DNA from: Streptomyces panaciradicis
GTDB taxonomy: Bacteria; Actinomycetota; Actinomycetes; Streptomycetales; Streptomycetaceae
Reading direction: 5' to 3'
Assembly: GCF_023516615.1 (NCBI RefSeq)
Contig: NZ_JAMGBF010000001.1
Location: 204,213 to 268,212 of the forward strand
DNA: 64,000 nt
Part shown: positions 9,231 to 18,233 of the stretch, piece after piece
How positions within the stretch are numbered: the stretch's first letter is position 1
How the letters are laid out: every line of letters begins with the position of its first letter
Made by a program: the position numbers and the translations under genes
Notes under the pieces: model-generated
Seen by the model: only the letters and a program-made list of their open reading frames with translations
Told to the model about the DNA's origin: nothing
Database searches by the model: none

Positions 9231-10286
9231 ATGACTAAATGTCGCATCGCGTATCTTGCGTGCACCGCAGCGATCCTCGGGGCGGGCCTCGGCGCCGCCC
9301 CACCGGACTCCGTACCCAGTACCCACCTGGTCTTCCCCGGCCAGTCCATCCAGAAGGCGGTGGACGCCGCCGCCCCCGGGGACACCGTGCTGGTGACCCC
9401 CGGCACCTACCACGAGAGCGTCAAGGTGACGACGCCTCACCTGACCCTGCGGGGCACGGGCCGTGAGACGGTCGTCGAACCGGGCACCGACAAGACGGGC
9501 GCCTGCGCTTCCCGGGGCAACGGCATCTGCGTGATCGGCGCCAGGGGCCACGACCTCCAGGGCGTCACCGTGGCCGACCTGACGGTCACCGGCTTCGGCC
9601 ACACCGGCGTCTTCGCCATGGCCACCGACCGCCTGACCGTGCGGAACGTGACCGCGGTGAAGAACGCCGTGTGGGGCATCGCCCAGGAGGGCTCGGTGCG
9701 CAGCGTGATCCGCTCCAACACCGCCCGGGACAACGGCGACGCGGGCCTCTTCCTCGCCAACACCATCACCCGGGAGGCGGGCGCCGCGGACACCCACGGC
9801 ACCCGTGTGGAGCACAACCGCCTTCAGGGCAACCGGATCGGCATCACCGTCCGCCGCCTGCGCGACCTCTCCGTCGCCGGCAACCACCTCACCGGCAACT
9901 GCGCGGGCGTGATGATCGTCGGCGACGAGAACACGCCCAAGGCCGGTGACCTGACCGTCCGCGACAACCGCGTCGTGCGCAACAACAAGTCGTGCCCCAA
10001 GACGGCGCGGCTGCCCGCACTCCAGGGCTCCGGCATCGTCCTGACCGGCGCCGAGAGCACCCTCGTCACCCACAACACGATCCGCGACAACGCCGGCGAC
10101 TCGCCGCTGTCGGGCGGCATCGTGCTGTTCAAGAGCCTCGTGGGCGCCACCAGCGACAACAACCGCATCAAGGACAACGTGCTCCAGGGCAACGCCCCGG
10201 CCGACCTCGTCAACGGCGACCCCGGCAAGGGCAACACCTTCACCGGCAACAACTGCCGGGCGTCCCTGCCCGCGGGCCTGTGCTGA
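9231..10286 (+). CDS. Secreted right-handed parallel beta-helix protein
   Basis: The 351-residue protein starts with a short signal sequence (MTKCRIAYLACTAAILGAGLGAA) and continues with repeated beta-helix rungs. It begins with the NosD-like pattern FPGQSIQKAVDAAAPGDTV, then VTPGTYHESVKV, and then repeats of the type hxxNxhxxNxxGI (RSNTARDNGDAGLFL, VEHNRLQGNRIGI, RDNRVVRNN, THNTIRDN, KDNVLQGNAPADL). Proteins of this fold are often polysaccharide lyases, epimerases or surface proteins; no lyase catalytic triad can be assigned by eye. It should be extracellular. The O-methyltransferase gene starts 37 bp downstream on the same strand, so the two may be co-transcribed. Confidence 0.8.
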   Translation: MTKCRIAYLACTAAILGAGLGAAPPDSVPSTHLVFPGQSIQKAVDAAAPGDTVLVTPGTYHESVKVTTPHLTLRGTGRETVVEPGTDKTGACASRGNGICVIGARGHDLQGVTVADLTVTGFGHTGVFAMATDRLTVRNVTAVKNAVWGIAQEGSVRSVIRSNTARDNGDAGLFLANTITREAGAADTHGTRVEHNRLQGNRIGITVRRLRDLSVAGNHLTGNCAGVMIVGDENTPKAGDLTVRDNRVVRNNKSCPKTARLPALQGSGIVLTGAESTLVTHNTIRDNAGDSPLSGGIVLFKSLVGATSDNNRIKDNVLQGNAPADLVNGDPGKGNTFTGNNCRASLPAGLC

Positions 10287-10323
10287 CCGCCGTACCGTCC
10301 GACTCCAGGAAGGAGGGCGGCAC

Positions 10324-11352
10324 ATGACGACCGCCCAGACCGCCCCACCGCCCTCGATGCGGCTGCGGGAACTCGCCTTCGGGGCGGCCTGCGCCGCCGC
10401 CCTGCGCGCCGCGGCACGGCTCGGCGTCGCCGACGCCCTCGGCGAGGGCCCGATGGCCGCCGAGGACCTCGCCGCCGCGGTGAAGACCGAAGCGGCGCCG
10501 CTGCGGCGGCTGTTGCGGGCCCTGTCCTGCTACGGCGTCTTCGCCGAGCGGCCCGACGGGACGTTCGCGCACACCGACGTCTCCCGGCTGCTGCGCGAGG
10601 ACGACCCGCACAGCCTGCGCGCCATCGTCCTGTGGTGCACCGAGCCGTGGACCTGGGACGCCTGGCCGAAGCTCGACGAGGCCGTGCGCAGCGGACGCAA
10701 CGTCGTCCAGGACCTGTACGGCAAGGAGTTCTTCCAGTACCTCAACGAGGACGCGCCCGAGTCCGCGGACGTCTTCAACCGCGCCATGACCACCTCCAGC
10801 AAGCAGTCCGCGAAGGAGGTCGCCGAGCTCCTCGATCTGTCCGGGAGTTCGTCGGTGGCCGACCTCGGGGGCGGCCAGGGGCACGTCGTGGCGAGCCTGC
10901 TGGAGAAGTACCCGTCGATGCGGGGCACCCTGCTCGACCTGCCGCAGGTGGTGGAGAACGCCGACCCCCGGCTGCGCGAGGGCGGCGCGCTCGCGGAGCG
11001 GGTGCAGATCCTGGGCGGCGACTGCCGGGTGTCGGTGCCGGTCAAGGCCGACACGTACATCATCAAGAACATCCTGGAGTGGGACGACGAGAGCACGACC
11101 CGTCTCCTGCGCAACGTCCGCGAGGCCGGCGGGCCCGGGGCCAGGGTCGTGGTCATCGAGAACCTCGTCGACGACACGCCCTCCATGCGGTTCAGCACCG
11201 CCATGGACCTGTTGCTGCTGCTCAACGTCGGCGGGGCGAAGCACACCACCGAGAGCATGGTGAACCGGATCACCGCGGCCGGGCTGGTCATCGACGACAT
11301 CAGCCCCGTCAACCCCTACCTGCACGCCTTCGACTGCCACGTCCCGGGCTGA
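10324..11352 (+). CDS. S-adenosylmethionine-dependent O-methyltransferase
   Basis: The 342-residue protein belongs to the small-molecule O-methyltransferase family (Methyltransf_2; relatives are TcmN C-terminal domain and DnrK type). It has an N-terminal dimerisation/winged-helix part (residues about 10-100) and a Rossmann domain with motif I SVADLGGGQGHVV near residue 180, acidic motif LLDLPQVVENA, IIKNILEWDDE and VVVIENLVDD. AAGGAGG precedes the ATG by a suitable distance. It faces the whiE-type cluster tail to tail, separated by a very strong bidirectional hairpin. A role in methylating the spore pigment is plausible because some aromatic clusters include such an enzyme, but it could equally belong to the plus-strand group that starts at 7951. 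Confidence 0.85.
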   Translation: MTTAQTAPPPSMRLRELAFGAACAAALRAAARLGVADALGEGPMAAEDLAAAVKTEAAPLRRLLRALSCYGVFAERPDGTFAHTDVSRLLREDDPHSLRAIVLWCTEPWTWDAWPKLDEAVRSGRNVVQDLYGKEFFQYLNEDAPESADVFNRAMTTSSKQSAKEVAELLDLSGSSSVADLGGGQGHVVASLLEKYPSMRGTLLDLPQVVENADPRLREGGALAERVQILGGDCRVSVPVKADTYIIKNILEWDDESTTRLLRNVREAGGPGARVVVIENLVDDTPSMRFSTAMDLLLLLNVGGAKHTTESMVNRITAAGLVIDDISPVNPYLHAFDCHVPG

Positions 11353-11360
11353 CCGGGCCC

Positions 11361-11414
11361 ACACACACCGGTCGCCGGACCCGCGGCGCTGCGGGTCCGG
11401 CGACCGGTGTGTGT
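11361..11414. terminator. Bidirectional terminator with a perfect 24-bp stem
   Basis: Positions 11361-11384 and 11391-11414 are exact reverse complements around a six-base loop (GGCGCT). The hairpin lies nine bases after the O-methyltransferase stop and seven before the stop of the convergent cyclase gene, so it should end transcription from both sides. Confidence 0.88.
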
Positions 11415-11420
11415 GCGTGG

Positions 11421-11753
11421 TCAGCCGGCCGGGTCGCGCTCCCAGAGGTAGAAGCGCTGGGCCATGGCGTCCTTGGGGGAGCGCCAGGTCTCGGGGTCGT
11501 ACGCGCTGACGTACGAGGCGAGACGTTCGCTGACGTCCCGGAACTCCGGGTGGTCGACGACCTTGGCGATGGCGGGTCCGGGATCGCGCTCGGACTCCAC
11601 GAGATGCATGTACACGTCGCCGAACTGGAACAGGCTGCGCCGGACGACTCCTACGAGGTGCGGCAGCTCGCCCCGGTCGGACTCCGCGAAGATCTTGGCG
11701 ATGTCCGGAGCCGAGCCCGGGGCCATCCGGGCGACGATCAGCGCCTGGTGCAT
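11421..11753 (-). CDS. whiE-ORFVII: TcmI-type polyketide cyclase (WhiE ORFVII-like)
   Basis: The 110-residue protein belongs to the ferredoxin-like TcmI cyclase family, which closes later rings of aromatic polyketides. The family pattern is clear: MHQALIVARMAPGSA with FAESDRGELPHLVGVVRRSLFQFGDVYMHLVE, and the end PKDAMAQRFYLWE. It is the last gene of a seven-gene minus-strand operon whose order (I, II, III, IV, V, VI, VII) equals that of whiE in Streptomyces coelicolor as I remember it. GGAG lies eight bases before the ATG at 11753. It starts 19 bp after the aromatase stop. Confidence 0.9.
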   Translation of the reverse strand: MHQALIVARMAPGSAPDIAKIFAESDRGELPHLVGVVRRSLFQFGDVYMHLVESERDPGPAIAKVVDHPEFRDVSERLASYVSAYDPETWRSPKDAMAQRFYLWERDPAG

Positions 11754-11772
11754 GGGAGGTTCTCCGTCCGGC

Positions 11773-12511
<739 letters not shown>

Positions 12512-12544
12512 GCGGTGGTTCTCCTTCGCTGGTGTGACGGTTTC

Positions 12545-13786
12545 TCAGGCGGCGCCGTGCCGCAGCACGAGCGCCGAGTTCGACCCCATGAGCCCTCGGC
12601 TGAGGACCAGCGCCGTGCGCGGCTCGGCGGCGCGGGCCGCGCCGGTCACGAGGTCGAGGTCGTGGCAGACGTCGAAGACGTTCGGGGTGGGCGGGATGAC
12701 GCCGTGGCGCATCGCCAGCACCGCCGCCGCGACGTCCAGCACGGGCGCGGCCCCGTAACCCCGGCCGATCCCGGTCTTCGGCGCGGTGACCGGCACCCGC
12801 CGGCCGTGCGCGCCGAACACGTCGGCGATCGCCAGGGCCTCGGCCCGGTCGGCCTCCGGCACGCCCAGGGCGTCGGCGAAGACCACGTCGATCTCCTCCG
12901 GCGCGCAGCGGGCCTCGGCCAGGGCGCCGCGGATGGCGTGCGCGAGCCCCTCCCGCGACCGCTCCCAGCGGCCGGCCCCGGTGAACGTCGCCGCGTGCCC
13001 GGCGATCCGGGCCCGCACCTCGGCACCGCGCTCGCGGGCCGACCCCTCGTCCTCCACCACCAGCATCGCGCCGCCCTCGGCGGGCACGAACCCGCAGGCC
13101 GCGGAGGTGAAGGGGCGGTAGGCGCGGGTCGGGTCCTCCTCGGTGCTCAGCTCCGGATAACCGAGCTGGCACACCACCGAGTAGGGGGCGAGCGGCGCCT
13201 CCGTGGAGCCCGCCACCAGCACGTCGGTGCCACGGCGCACCGCGCGTGCCGCGTGCGCCAGGGCGTCCAGGCCGCCCGCCTCGTCGGAGGCGACCACACC
13301 GCAGGGGCCCTTGAAGCCACGGCGGATGGAGATCTGGCCGGTGCTGGCGGCGTAGAACCAGGCGATCGACTGGTACGGGCCGACGAACCGGCTGCCCTTG
13401 CCCCACAGCTGCTGCAGTTCCCGCTGGCCGAACTCGCCGCCGCCGGAGCCGGCCGCGGTGACCACGCCGACCGAGAACGGAGCCTCGTCGGTGTCGGCCC
13501 GGCCGAGCCCGGCGTCGTCCAGCGCGCGGTCGGCGGCGGCCAGCGCGAAGTGCGTGAAGCGGTCGGTCTGCACGAGATACCGCTCCTCGACCGCCGTGGC
13601 GGCCTCGAAGTCCCGGATCTCACCGGCCACCCGCAGCGGCAGGTGCTCACAGCCCTCGCGGGTGACCCGGCCGAGGACGCTGAGGCCCGCCTCGGTGGAC
13701 TTCCAGAAGGCGTCCGTGCCGTTGCCGTTGGGCGCGACCACGCCGATTCCGGTGACGGCGACACGCCGTGGATACGGTTCGCTCAT
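12545..13786 (-). CDS. whiE-ORFIV: Ketosynthase beta / chain-length factor (WhiE ORFIV-like)
   Basis: The 413-residue protein is the non-acylating partner of KS-alpha and sets chain length. It follows the ketosynthase fold throughout ([19 protein letters not shown] at the start, [12 protein letters not shown] at the end). At the position of the ketosynthase active-site Cys (C169 in KS-alpha) it has E169 in [11 protein letters not shown]. Antibiotic chain-length factors usually have Gln there, and I recall spore-pigment KS-beta proteins differing at this site. KS-alpha catalytic histidines are not conserved here. The ATG at 13786 overlaps the KS-alpha stop codon by four bases (ATGA), a hallmark of stoichiometric KS pair translation. 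Confidence 0.95.
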   Translation of the reverse strand: MSEPYPRRVAVTGIGVVAPNGNGTDAFWKSTEAGLSVLGRVTREGCEHLPLRVAGEIRDFEAATAVEERYLVQTDRFTHFALAAADRALDDAGLGRADTDEAPFSVGVVTAAGSGGGEFGQRELQQLWGKGSRFVGPYQSIAWFYAASTGQISIRRGFKGPCGVVASDEAGGLDALAHAARAVRRGTDVLVAGSTEAPLAPYSVVCQLGYPELSTEEDPTRAYRPFTSAACGFVPAEGGAMLVVEDEGSARERGAEVRARIAGHAATFTGAGRWERSREGLAHAIRGALAEARCAPEEIDVVFADALGVPEADRAEALAIADVFGAHGRRVPVTAPKTGIGRGYGAAPVLDVAAAVLAMRHGVIPPTPNVFDVCHDLDLVTGAARAAEPRTALVLSRGLMGSNSALVLRHGAA

Positions 13787-15051
13787 CGTCTTGGCTCCCT
13801 CGACCGGGACAGGACCACCGCCGACTGGAAGCCCCCGAACCCGCTGCCCACGGACAGCACGCTGTCCAGCCGGCGTTCGCGGGCCGTGCGCGGGACGTAG
13901 TCCAGGTCGCACTCGGGGTCCGGGGTCTCGTAGTTCGCGGTGGGCGGTACGACCTGGTGGGCCAGGGCCAGCACGCAGGCGACGACCTCTATCGCGCCGA
14001 TCGCGCCCAGGGAGTGGCCCACCATGGACTTGATGGAGCTCATCGGGGTGTCGTAGGCGTGCGGGCCCAGCGCCCGCTTGACCGCCGCCGTCTCGTGCCG
14101 GTCGTTCTGCTGGGTGCCCGACCCGTGCGCGTTGACGTAGTCGATCGCCGTCGGGTCGAGCCGGGCGTGGTCGAGGGCGTCCTCGATGGCGCGGGCCATC
14201 TCCAGTCCCTCGGTGGTCAGACCGGTCATGTGGTAGGCGTTGCCGAAGGTGGCGTAGCCGCTGAGCTCGCAGTACACGTGCGCGCCTCGGGCTCGCGCGT
14301 GCTCCAGCTCCTCCAGGACGAGTACGGCGCCGCCCTCGCCCATGACGAAGCCGTTGCGCTCGGCGTCGAAGGGGCGGGAGGCGTGGGCCGGGTCGTCGTT
14401 GTTGGGGGAGGTGGCCTTGATCGCGTCGAAGCACGCCATGGTGATCGGGGAGATCGGCGAGTCCGAGGCGCCGGCTATGCAGACGTCGGCCCGGCCCTCC
14501 TCGATGGTGTGGAAGGCGTAGCCCACCGCGTCCAGGCCGGAGGTGCAGCCCGTGGAGACCGTCTGCACCGGCCCGCCCGCGCCGAACCGTTCCGCCACCG
14601 TCGCGGCGAGGGTGCTCGGCGCGAACGCGCGCTGCAGGTGCGGGCCGGCCTCCCGGTGGTCGACGTCCCAGCGCTGCCCGCCGTGGCTGACCAGGACGTA
14701 GTCGTGCTCCAGCCGGGTGGTCCCGCCGACCGCGGTGCCGAGCGACACCCCGACCCGCCAGGGATCCTCCCGGCCGAGGTCGAGACCCGCGTCCCGCACC
14801 GCCTCCTCGCCCGCCACCAGGGCGAACTGGATGTAGCGGTCGCAGCGCGCGACCTGCTCGGGGTCCAGCCCGTACGCGCCGGGCTCGAAGTCGCACTCGG
14901 CGGCGATCCGCGACCGCAGCCCGGACGGGTCGAAGAACGTGATGCCCCGGGTCGCGGTGCGCCCCTCGGCCAGCAGGTTCCAGAACGCCGGTACGCCGAT
15001 GCCGCCGGGTGCGACGATGCCTATGCCGGTGACCGCGACGCGCCGGCTCAT
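13783..15051 (-). CDS. whiE-ORFIII: Ketosynthase alpha of type II PKS (WhiE ORFIII-like)
   Basis: The 422-residue enzyme condenses malonyl units into a poly-beta-keto chain on the ACP. Catalytic residues are visible: C169 in [14 protein letters not shown]309 in [13 protein letters not shown] and H346 in [14 protein letters not shown]. The malonyl-handling region [13 protein letters not shown] and the [15 protein letters not shown] motif are normal. The start [17 protein letters not shown] is at the ATG 15051, which overlaps the cupin gene stop by four bases. With KS-beta and ACP it forms the minimal PKS. Confidence 0.96.
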   Translation of the reverse strand: MSRRVAVTGIGIVAPGGIGVPAFWNLLAEGRTATRGITFFDPSGLRSRIAAECDFEPGAYGLDPEQVARCDRYIQFALVAGEEAVRDAGLDLGREDPWRVGVSLGTAVGGTTRLEHDYVLVSHGGQRWDVDHREAGPHLQRAFAPSTLAATVAERFGAGGPVQTVSTGCTSGLDAVGYAFHTIEEGRADVCIAGASDSPISPITMACFDAIKATSPNNDDPAHASRPFDAERNGFVMGEGGAVLVLEELEHARARGAHVYCELSGYATFGNAYHMTGLTTEGLEMARAIEDALDHARLDPTAIDYVNAHGSGTQQNDRHETAAVKRALGPHAYDTPMSSIKSMVGHSLGAIGAIEVVACVLALAHQVVPPTANYETPDPECDLDYVPRTARERRLDSVLSVGSGFGGFQSAVVLSRSREPRR

Positions 15052-15473
15052 GACGCGACCCGATCTCGTCCGGCCACCGGGGCGGCGTCCGTCTCCTCGG
15101 TGTCCACGTGCCCGAGCGGCGGGGTCGGCGCCAGCGGGCCGAGGTGGAAGACGAGACGGGCCTCGACGTTGCCCACGTTGCGGAAGCGGTGGCGCATGTG
15201 GGCGGGGATCATCAGCCCCTGCTCGGGCTGCAGCGGGTGGGCCTCGCCGTCGAGGTCCACCTCCAGCTGCCCGCACAGGACGTACACGAACTCCTCGGAG
15301 TACGGGTGGTAGTGCTCACCGATGCGGTCGCCGGGCTGCACGATGGCCACACCCATGAAACCGCTGGTCGAGCCGACCGTGGCGGGGGTGAGCAGGGCGC
15401 GCAGATCGCCGCCACGGCGGGTGTTGGGCTCGATCTCGCTCAGAGCCACGATTCTGGGAAGGGAAGTGGTCAC
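15048..15473 (-). CDS. whiE-ORFII: Cupin-domain protein (WhiE ORFII-like)
   Basis: The 141-residue protein is a single cupin. The metal-binding motif 1 is [18 protein letters not shown] and motif 2 is [17 protein letters not shown]. In whiE-type clusters this protein is required for normal pigment, but its reaction is not established. The GTG at 15473 is preferred: GGAG lies seven bases upstream, and the protein then begins [17 protein letters not shown]. An ATG at 15491 is possible, adding six residues. Its stop overlaps the KS-alpha start. Confidence 0.9.
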   Translation of the reverse strand: MTTSLPRIVALSEIEPNTRRGGDLRALLTPATVGSTSGFMGVAIVQPGDRIGEHYHPYSEEFVYVLCGQLEVDLDGEAHPLQPEQGLMIPAHMRHRFRNVGNVEARLVFHLGPLAPTPPLGHVDTEETDAAPVAGRDRVAS

Positions 15474-15535
15474 GACAGTGCTCCGATTCATGCGCTGCGC
15501 GGGCGGGTGGGTCAGTGGCCGTCGCGGTCGACCGG

Positions 15536-16633
15536 TCAGGCGTCGGGCGAACGGCGGTCGGTGACGAGGTCCATGCGCGCGGCCTCGAGCACGCGCGCCG
15601 GGTCGCCGTCCGGGAACGTGGTCAGCTCGGCCACCTGCCCGGGGTCGGACAGGCCGAGGAACGGCGCGGGGACGGCGGTGTCGAGCGCGCCGCGCACGTC
15701 GATCAACCGGACAACGATGTCGTCGCGCTGGAAGATCGTGCTGCGCACGACCGGGCCGTGCGGGTCGTCCGCCGCCGCCGTGTCCTGCCGGGCGAGCACC
15801 TCGGCCAGTCGCATCCCCTGTCCCGGACGGGCCGGGTAGTACAGGGCGTGCCGCTCGACGGGCGTGTTGTGCGCCTCCGCCGTCACGTGGTGCACGGCGG
15901 GCAGGGCCGCACGGGTGAAGAACATCCGGGCCGACTCGGGGTCGTCGAGATCCCGGTCCTGCTCCAGATAGGGGTTGATGGCCTCCTCCACGGCGCGGAC
16001 CTCGGGCTGGCGGGCGACGTGGCGCAGCGCGGCGAGCAGGTCGCCCTTGACCTCCACGGCCCGCACCACCCGGTTGCCGTGCATGAACAGGGACGTACGG
16101 CACAGCCGGGTGCTGTCGTCGACCCGGGGCTCGGGGGAGGCGTAGTCGGAGAGGATCTTCTTGACCTGCTCCTCGCTGCCCGGCTTGACGGTGAAGGTGA
16201 GCGCGTGCCGGATCACACCGTCGCCGATGCGGGGCATGCTCTGCAGCCGGCGCTCGTCGTCCGCGGCGGGTCCGCCGGTCTCGCGGACGACGTGGAAGCG
16301 TAGCGACCGCGTGTCCCGCACGCAGCTGTGCAGCGGCTCCACCATCCGCACGTGCTCTTCGCTGTTGACCCAGGCGAGGAACGGCGGGGCGCTCTCCCAC
16401 TCGCTGGTGATCAGCCACTGGGAGGGGTTCTCGATGGACTGGCACAGCTGGTCGCTGACGTGTCCGGGGACGGAGGCGACCTGGTGGCACAGCTGCTCGT
16501 AGGCCTCCAGGAACTGCTGCTGGGCGCCGTCGTAGACGTCCACGAGCAGCACGACCCGCAGGCGGGAGCCGTCGAACACGGACTGGGACACGCGGGGCGA
16601 TGCCTGGGGGGCACGTTCGGACGTGGTGGTCAT
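15536..16633 (-). CDS. whiE-ORFI: SchA/CurD-like protein (WhiE ORFI-like), first gene of the pigment operon
   Basis: The 365-residue protein matches the SchA/CurD/WhiE-ORFI type. An N-terminal antibiotic-biosynthesis-monooxygenase-like ferredoxin fold (residues about 15-110: [24 protein letters not shown] to [17 protein letters not shown]) is followed by repeats of the same kind ([22 protein letters not shown], then [19 protein letters not shown]) and the C-terminal SchA/CurD part ([38 protein letters not shown]). Its exact reaction is unknown. The ATG at 16633 has AAGGAG upstream; a GTG nine bases earlier is too close to it. An inverted repeat sits at 16710-16724, 77 bp upstream of the start. 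Confidence 0.88.
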   Translation of the reverse strand: MTTTSERAPQASPRVSQSVFDGSRLRVVLLVDVYDGAQQQFLEAYEQLCHQVASVPGHVSDQLCQSIENPSQWLITSEWESAPPFLAWVNSEEHVRMVEPLHSCVRDTRSLRFHVVRETGGPAADDERRLQSMPRIGDGVIRHALTFTVKPGSEEQVKKILSDYASPEPRVDDSTRLCRTSLFMHGNRVVRAVEVKGDLLAALRHVARQPEVRAVEEAINPYLEQDRDLDDPESARMFFTRAALPAVHHVTAEAHNTPVERHALYYPARPGQGMRLAEVLARQDTAAADDPHGPVVRSTIFQRDDIVVRLIDVRGALDTAVPAPFLGLSDPGQVAELTTFPDGDPARVLEAARMDLVTDRRSPDA

Positions 16634-16709
16634 CCTGCGCACATCTCCTTCTCGGGGGATTGCTTCTCGGCGTTCTCGATCCTGTGCCCGTCCTGTGCGG
16701 CGCGCGACT

Positions 16710-16729
16710 CGCGTGAATCACGCGGGTGA
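16710..16729. promoter_or_regulatory. Inverted repeat and shared 13-mer upstream of whiE ORFI
   Basis: CGCGTGA-A-TCACGCG forms a 7+1+7 inverted repeat at 16710-16724. ATCACGCGGGTGA at 16717-16729 is repeated exactly at 18163-18175 upstream of the secreted-protein gene. Read on the minus strand it contains TCACCCGCGTGA, an interrupted palindrome (TCAC-N4-GTGA), which is a plausible regulator site. Confidence 0.45.
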
Positions 16730-16736
16730 CCGTGGC

Positions 16737-17417
16737 TCACACCAGGTGCGCGAAGACGACCAGGTTGTCGGTGTAGTCCCGCACCGTTCGGTCGTAGTCG
16801 CCCGCACAGGTGATGAGGCGTGCCTCGGCCCGCGGGGTGTCGCCGTAGACGCGGTCGCTGGGGAAGTCCGCCTTGGAGAAGGTCTCCGCGCTGTCGACCC
16901 GGAAGGTGGCGGTACGGCCGTCGGCGCGCTCCACGGAGAAGACGTCGTCCTTGCGCAGTTCGCTCAGGCCGGCGAAGACGGCGGCCGACGTCTTGGTGTC
17001 GACGTGCCCCGCGATCACCGCCGTGCCCGTCTCCCCGGGCGCGGCACCGTCGGCGTACCAGCCGACGAGGTTGGTGTCGGCGGCCGGCGGCGGCTGGAGC
17101 TGCCCGGTGGCGCCGAGGGACAGGTCGGTGAAGGGCGCGTCCACGCCGATCTTCGGGATCAGCAGACGCACCGGCCTCGACCAGGGCAGATGCGGTCCCG
17201 CCGAGCTTCCCGAGGGAGCCGCCCGGGCGGGCGGGGCCGATACGGCGGCGTGGTCCGCGCGCGGTGCGCGGGAGGTGCCGGGCGCGGGGTCGTGGCCCGT
17301 GAACAGGGCGATGGCCAGGAGCAGCCCGGCCGCGGCCCAGATCATCACGGGGCTCGTGCGCGAGCTCGCGCCGGGGGCCGGGTCGTCGCCGGAGGGAGGA
17401 GAGGAAGGGGCTGCCAT
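16737..17417 (-). CDS. Class F/E-type sortase, membrane anchored
   Basis: The 226-residue transpeptidase has an N-terminal membrane anchor (residues about 23-40, VMIWAAAGLLLAIALF), a Pro/Ala-rich linker and a sortase beta-barrel. The catalytic set is H138 in AVIAGHVDT, C204 in ARLITCAGDY and probably R210 or R213 in DRTVRDY. The short barrel and the RLLIPKIGVDAPFTDLSL entry are typical of actinobacterial class F sortases, though class E cannot be excluded. It acts outside the membrane and joins surface proteins to peptidoglycan. The ATG at 17417 has GAGG nine bases upstream. The next gene upstream on the same strand encodes a secreted protein with a sorting-signal-like C-terminus, its likely substrate. 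The pair is inserted within the whiE-type locus. Confidence 0.87.
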   Translation of the reverse strand: MAAPSSPPSGDDPAPGASSRTSPVMIWAAAGLLLAIALFTGHDPAPGTSRAPRADHAAVSAPPARAAPSGSSAGPHLPWSRPVRLLIPKIGVDAPFTDLSLGATGQLQPPPAADTNLVGWYADGAAPGETGTAVIAGHVDTKTSAAVFAGLSELRKDDVFSVERADGRTATFRVDSAETFSKADFPSDRVYGDTPRAEARLITCAGDYDRTVRDYTDNLVVFAHLV

Positions 17418-17474
17418 CGGGAAGAACACCTCACTCGGACACGGCAGTCGAGCGGACGGGACGGGGGTGGGAGC

Positions 17475-17513
17475 GGCCGGGCCGCCACGGGGGCGCGTGT
17501 GGCGGCCCGGGCC
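17475..17513 (-). terminator. Hairpin after the secreted-protein gene
   Basis: A 10-bp perfect stem (17479-17488 with 17499-17508), extended by four more pairs with one bulge, lies 20 bases after the secreted-protein stop codon on the minus strand. It may stop or attenuate transcription before the sortase gene. Confidence 0.6.
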
Positions 17514-17533
17514 GCTATCGCGTCCGGCATGGC

Positions 17534-18049
17534 TCAGGCCAGGGTCGCGACGGTCTTCCTCCGCCGCGCCGCGAAGAGGCCGGCCCCGGCGAGGCCCAGG
17601 ACGGCCAGGCCGCCCGCGGTCACCGTCGGCGTGGCGAGCGCGCCGCCACCGGTGTGCATGCCCCCGTGCGGCTTCTCGTGCTCACCGCTCCAGCCGCCCG
17701 AGTCGCTGGACGAGTCCTCGCCGTGCTTGCGGTAGGTGTCCGGGTCGAACCGGGGGTCGGAGGAGCCGCCGCCCCAGTTGTCGCCCTTGACGGCGGTCAG
17801 CGCCCCGCCACCCGTGTGCATGCCACCACGCGGTCCGTCGTGGCTGCCGTCCTTGTCGTGTTCCTTGCTCCAGGAGGAGGAGTCGTGCTCCTTGCCGGTG
17901 GAGGAGGACGAGTCGTGCTCCTTGCCGGTGGAGGAGGACGACGAGCTGTCCGGACTCCAGCCGCCGTCGGCCGCGTAGGCGCCGGGGGCGGTGATCGCCA
18001 GGACGGCCGAGGCCGCCGCGGTGGCCAGGAGCATGCGAGCAGAGCGCAT
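17534..18049 (-). CDS. Small secreted protein with a sorting-signal-like C-terminus
   Basis: The 171-residue protein has a signal peptide (residues 1-26, cleavage near AYA/AD), a low-complexity Ser/Lys/Glu/His/Asp region with two exact TGKEHDSSS-type repeats, and a C-terminus made of a hydrophobic stretch (about 147-161) and a basic tail RRRK. GMHTG occurs at 76-80 and again at 130-134, just before the hydrophobic stretch. It resembles a sortase signal (LPxTG) in having TG but lacks L and P. The likely fate is export and anchoring by the sortase encoded next. The true ATG is at 18049; the longer open frame upstream is not supported. I do not recognise the family. Confidence 0.75.
   Translation of the reverse strand: MRSARMLLATAAASAVLAITAPGAYAADGGWSPDSSSSSSTGKEHDSSSSTGKEHDSSSWSKEHDKDGSHDGPRGGMHTGGGALTAVKGDNWGGGSSDPRFDPDTYRKHGEDSSSDSGGWSGEHEKPHGGMHTGGGALATPTVTAGGLAVLGLAGAGLFAARRRKTVATLA
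17880..17939. repeat. Exact 30-bp tandem repeat inside the secreted-protein gene
   Basis: Positions 17880-17909 and 17910-17939 are identical and encode two copies of a Ser/Thr-Gly-Lys-Glu-His-Asp unit. It could expand or contract by slippage without breaking the frame. Confidence 0.85.
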
Positions 18050-18162
18050 AGGTGGTTTTCCTTCCGTCGTGGCCTGGGCAGCTGGCGTGGTGTCAGCTGA
18101 GGTGACCCGGCCCCGACGTGAACCACCGTCAGCGCGGTGGCGCTCGGCCACCACTCAAGACG

Positions 18163-18175
18163 ATCACGCGGGTGA
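18163..18175. promoter_or_regulatory. Second copy of the shared 13-mer, upstream of the secreted-protein gene
   Basis: ATCACGCGGGTGA is identical to 16717-16729. It lies about 115 bp upstream of the ATG at 18049. Two copies upstream of two genes of one locus suggest a common regulator. Confidence 0.45.
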
Positions 18176-18182
18176 ACGGCAT

Positions 18183-18224
18183 GGGCCGGCCGGGCGGTGT
18201 CGCACCGCCCGGCCGGCCCTTTTT
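18183..18224 (+). terminator. Strong hairpin with T-tract on the plus strand
   Basis: A perfect 17-bp stem (18183-18199 with 18203-18219) with a 3-base loop is followed by TTTTT at 18220-18224 on the plus strand. Flanking genes are both on the minus strand. The stem can still stop the hydroxylase transcript, whose stop codon is at 18234, but the T-tract points the other way. Confidence 0.75.
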
Positions 18225-18233
18225 GCCCCGAGC

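Noticed and set aside
16710..16729. Calling the shared inverted repeat a BldD box outright
   Set aside because: The match lacks one base of the consensus I remember, so only a generic regulator site is claimed.
17880..17939. CRISPR-like array
   Set aside because: Only two directly adjacent units without spacers, in frame inside a coding sequence.
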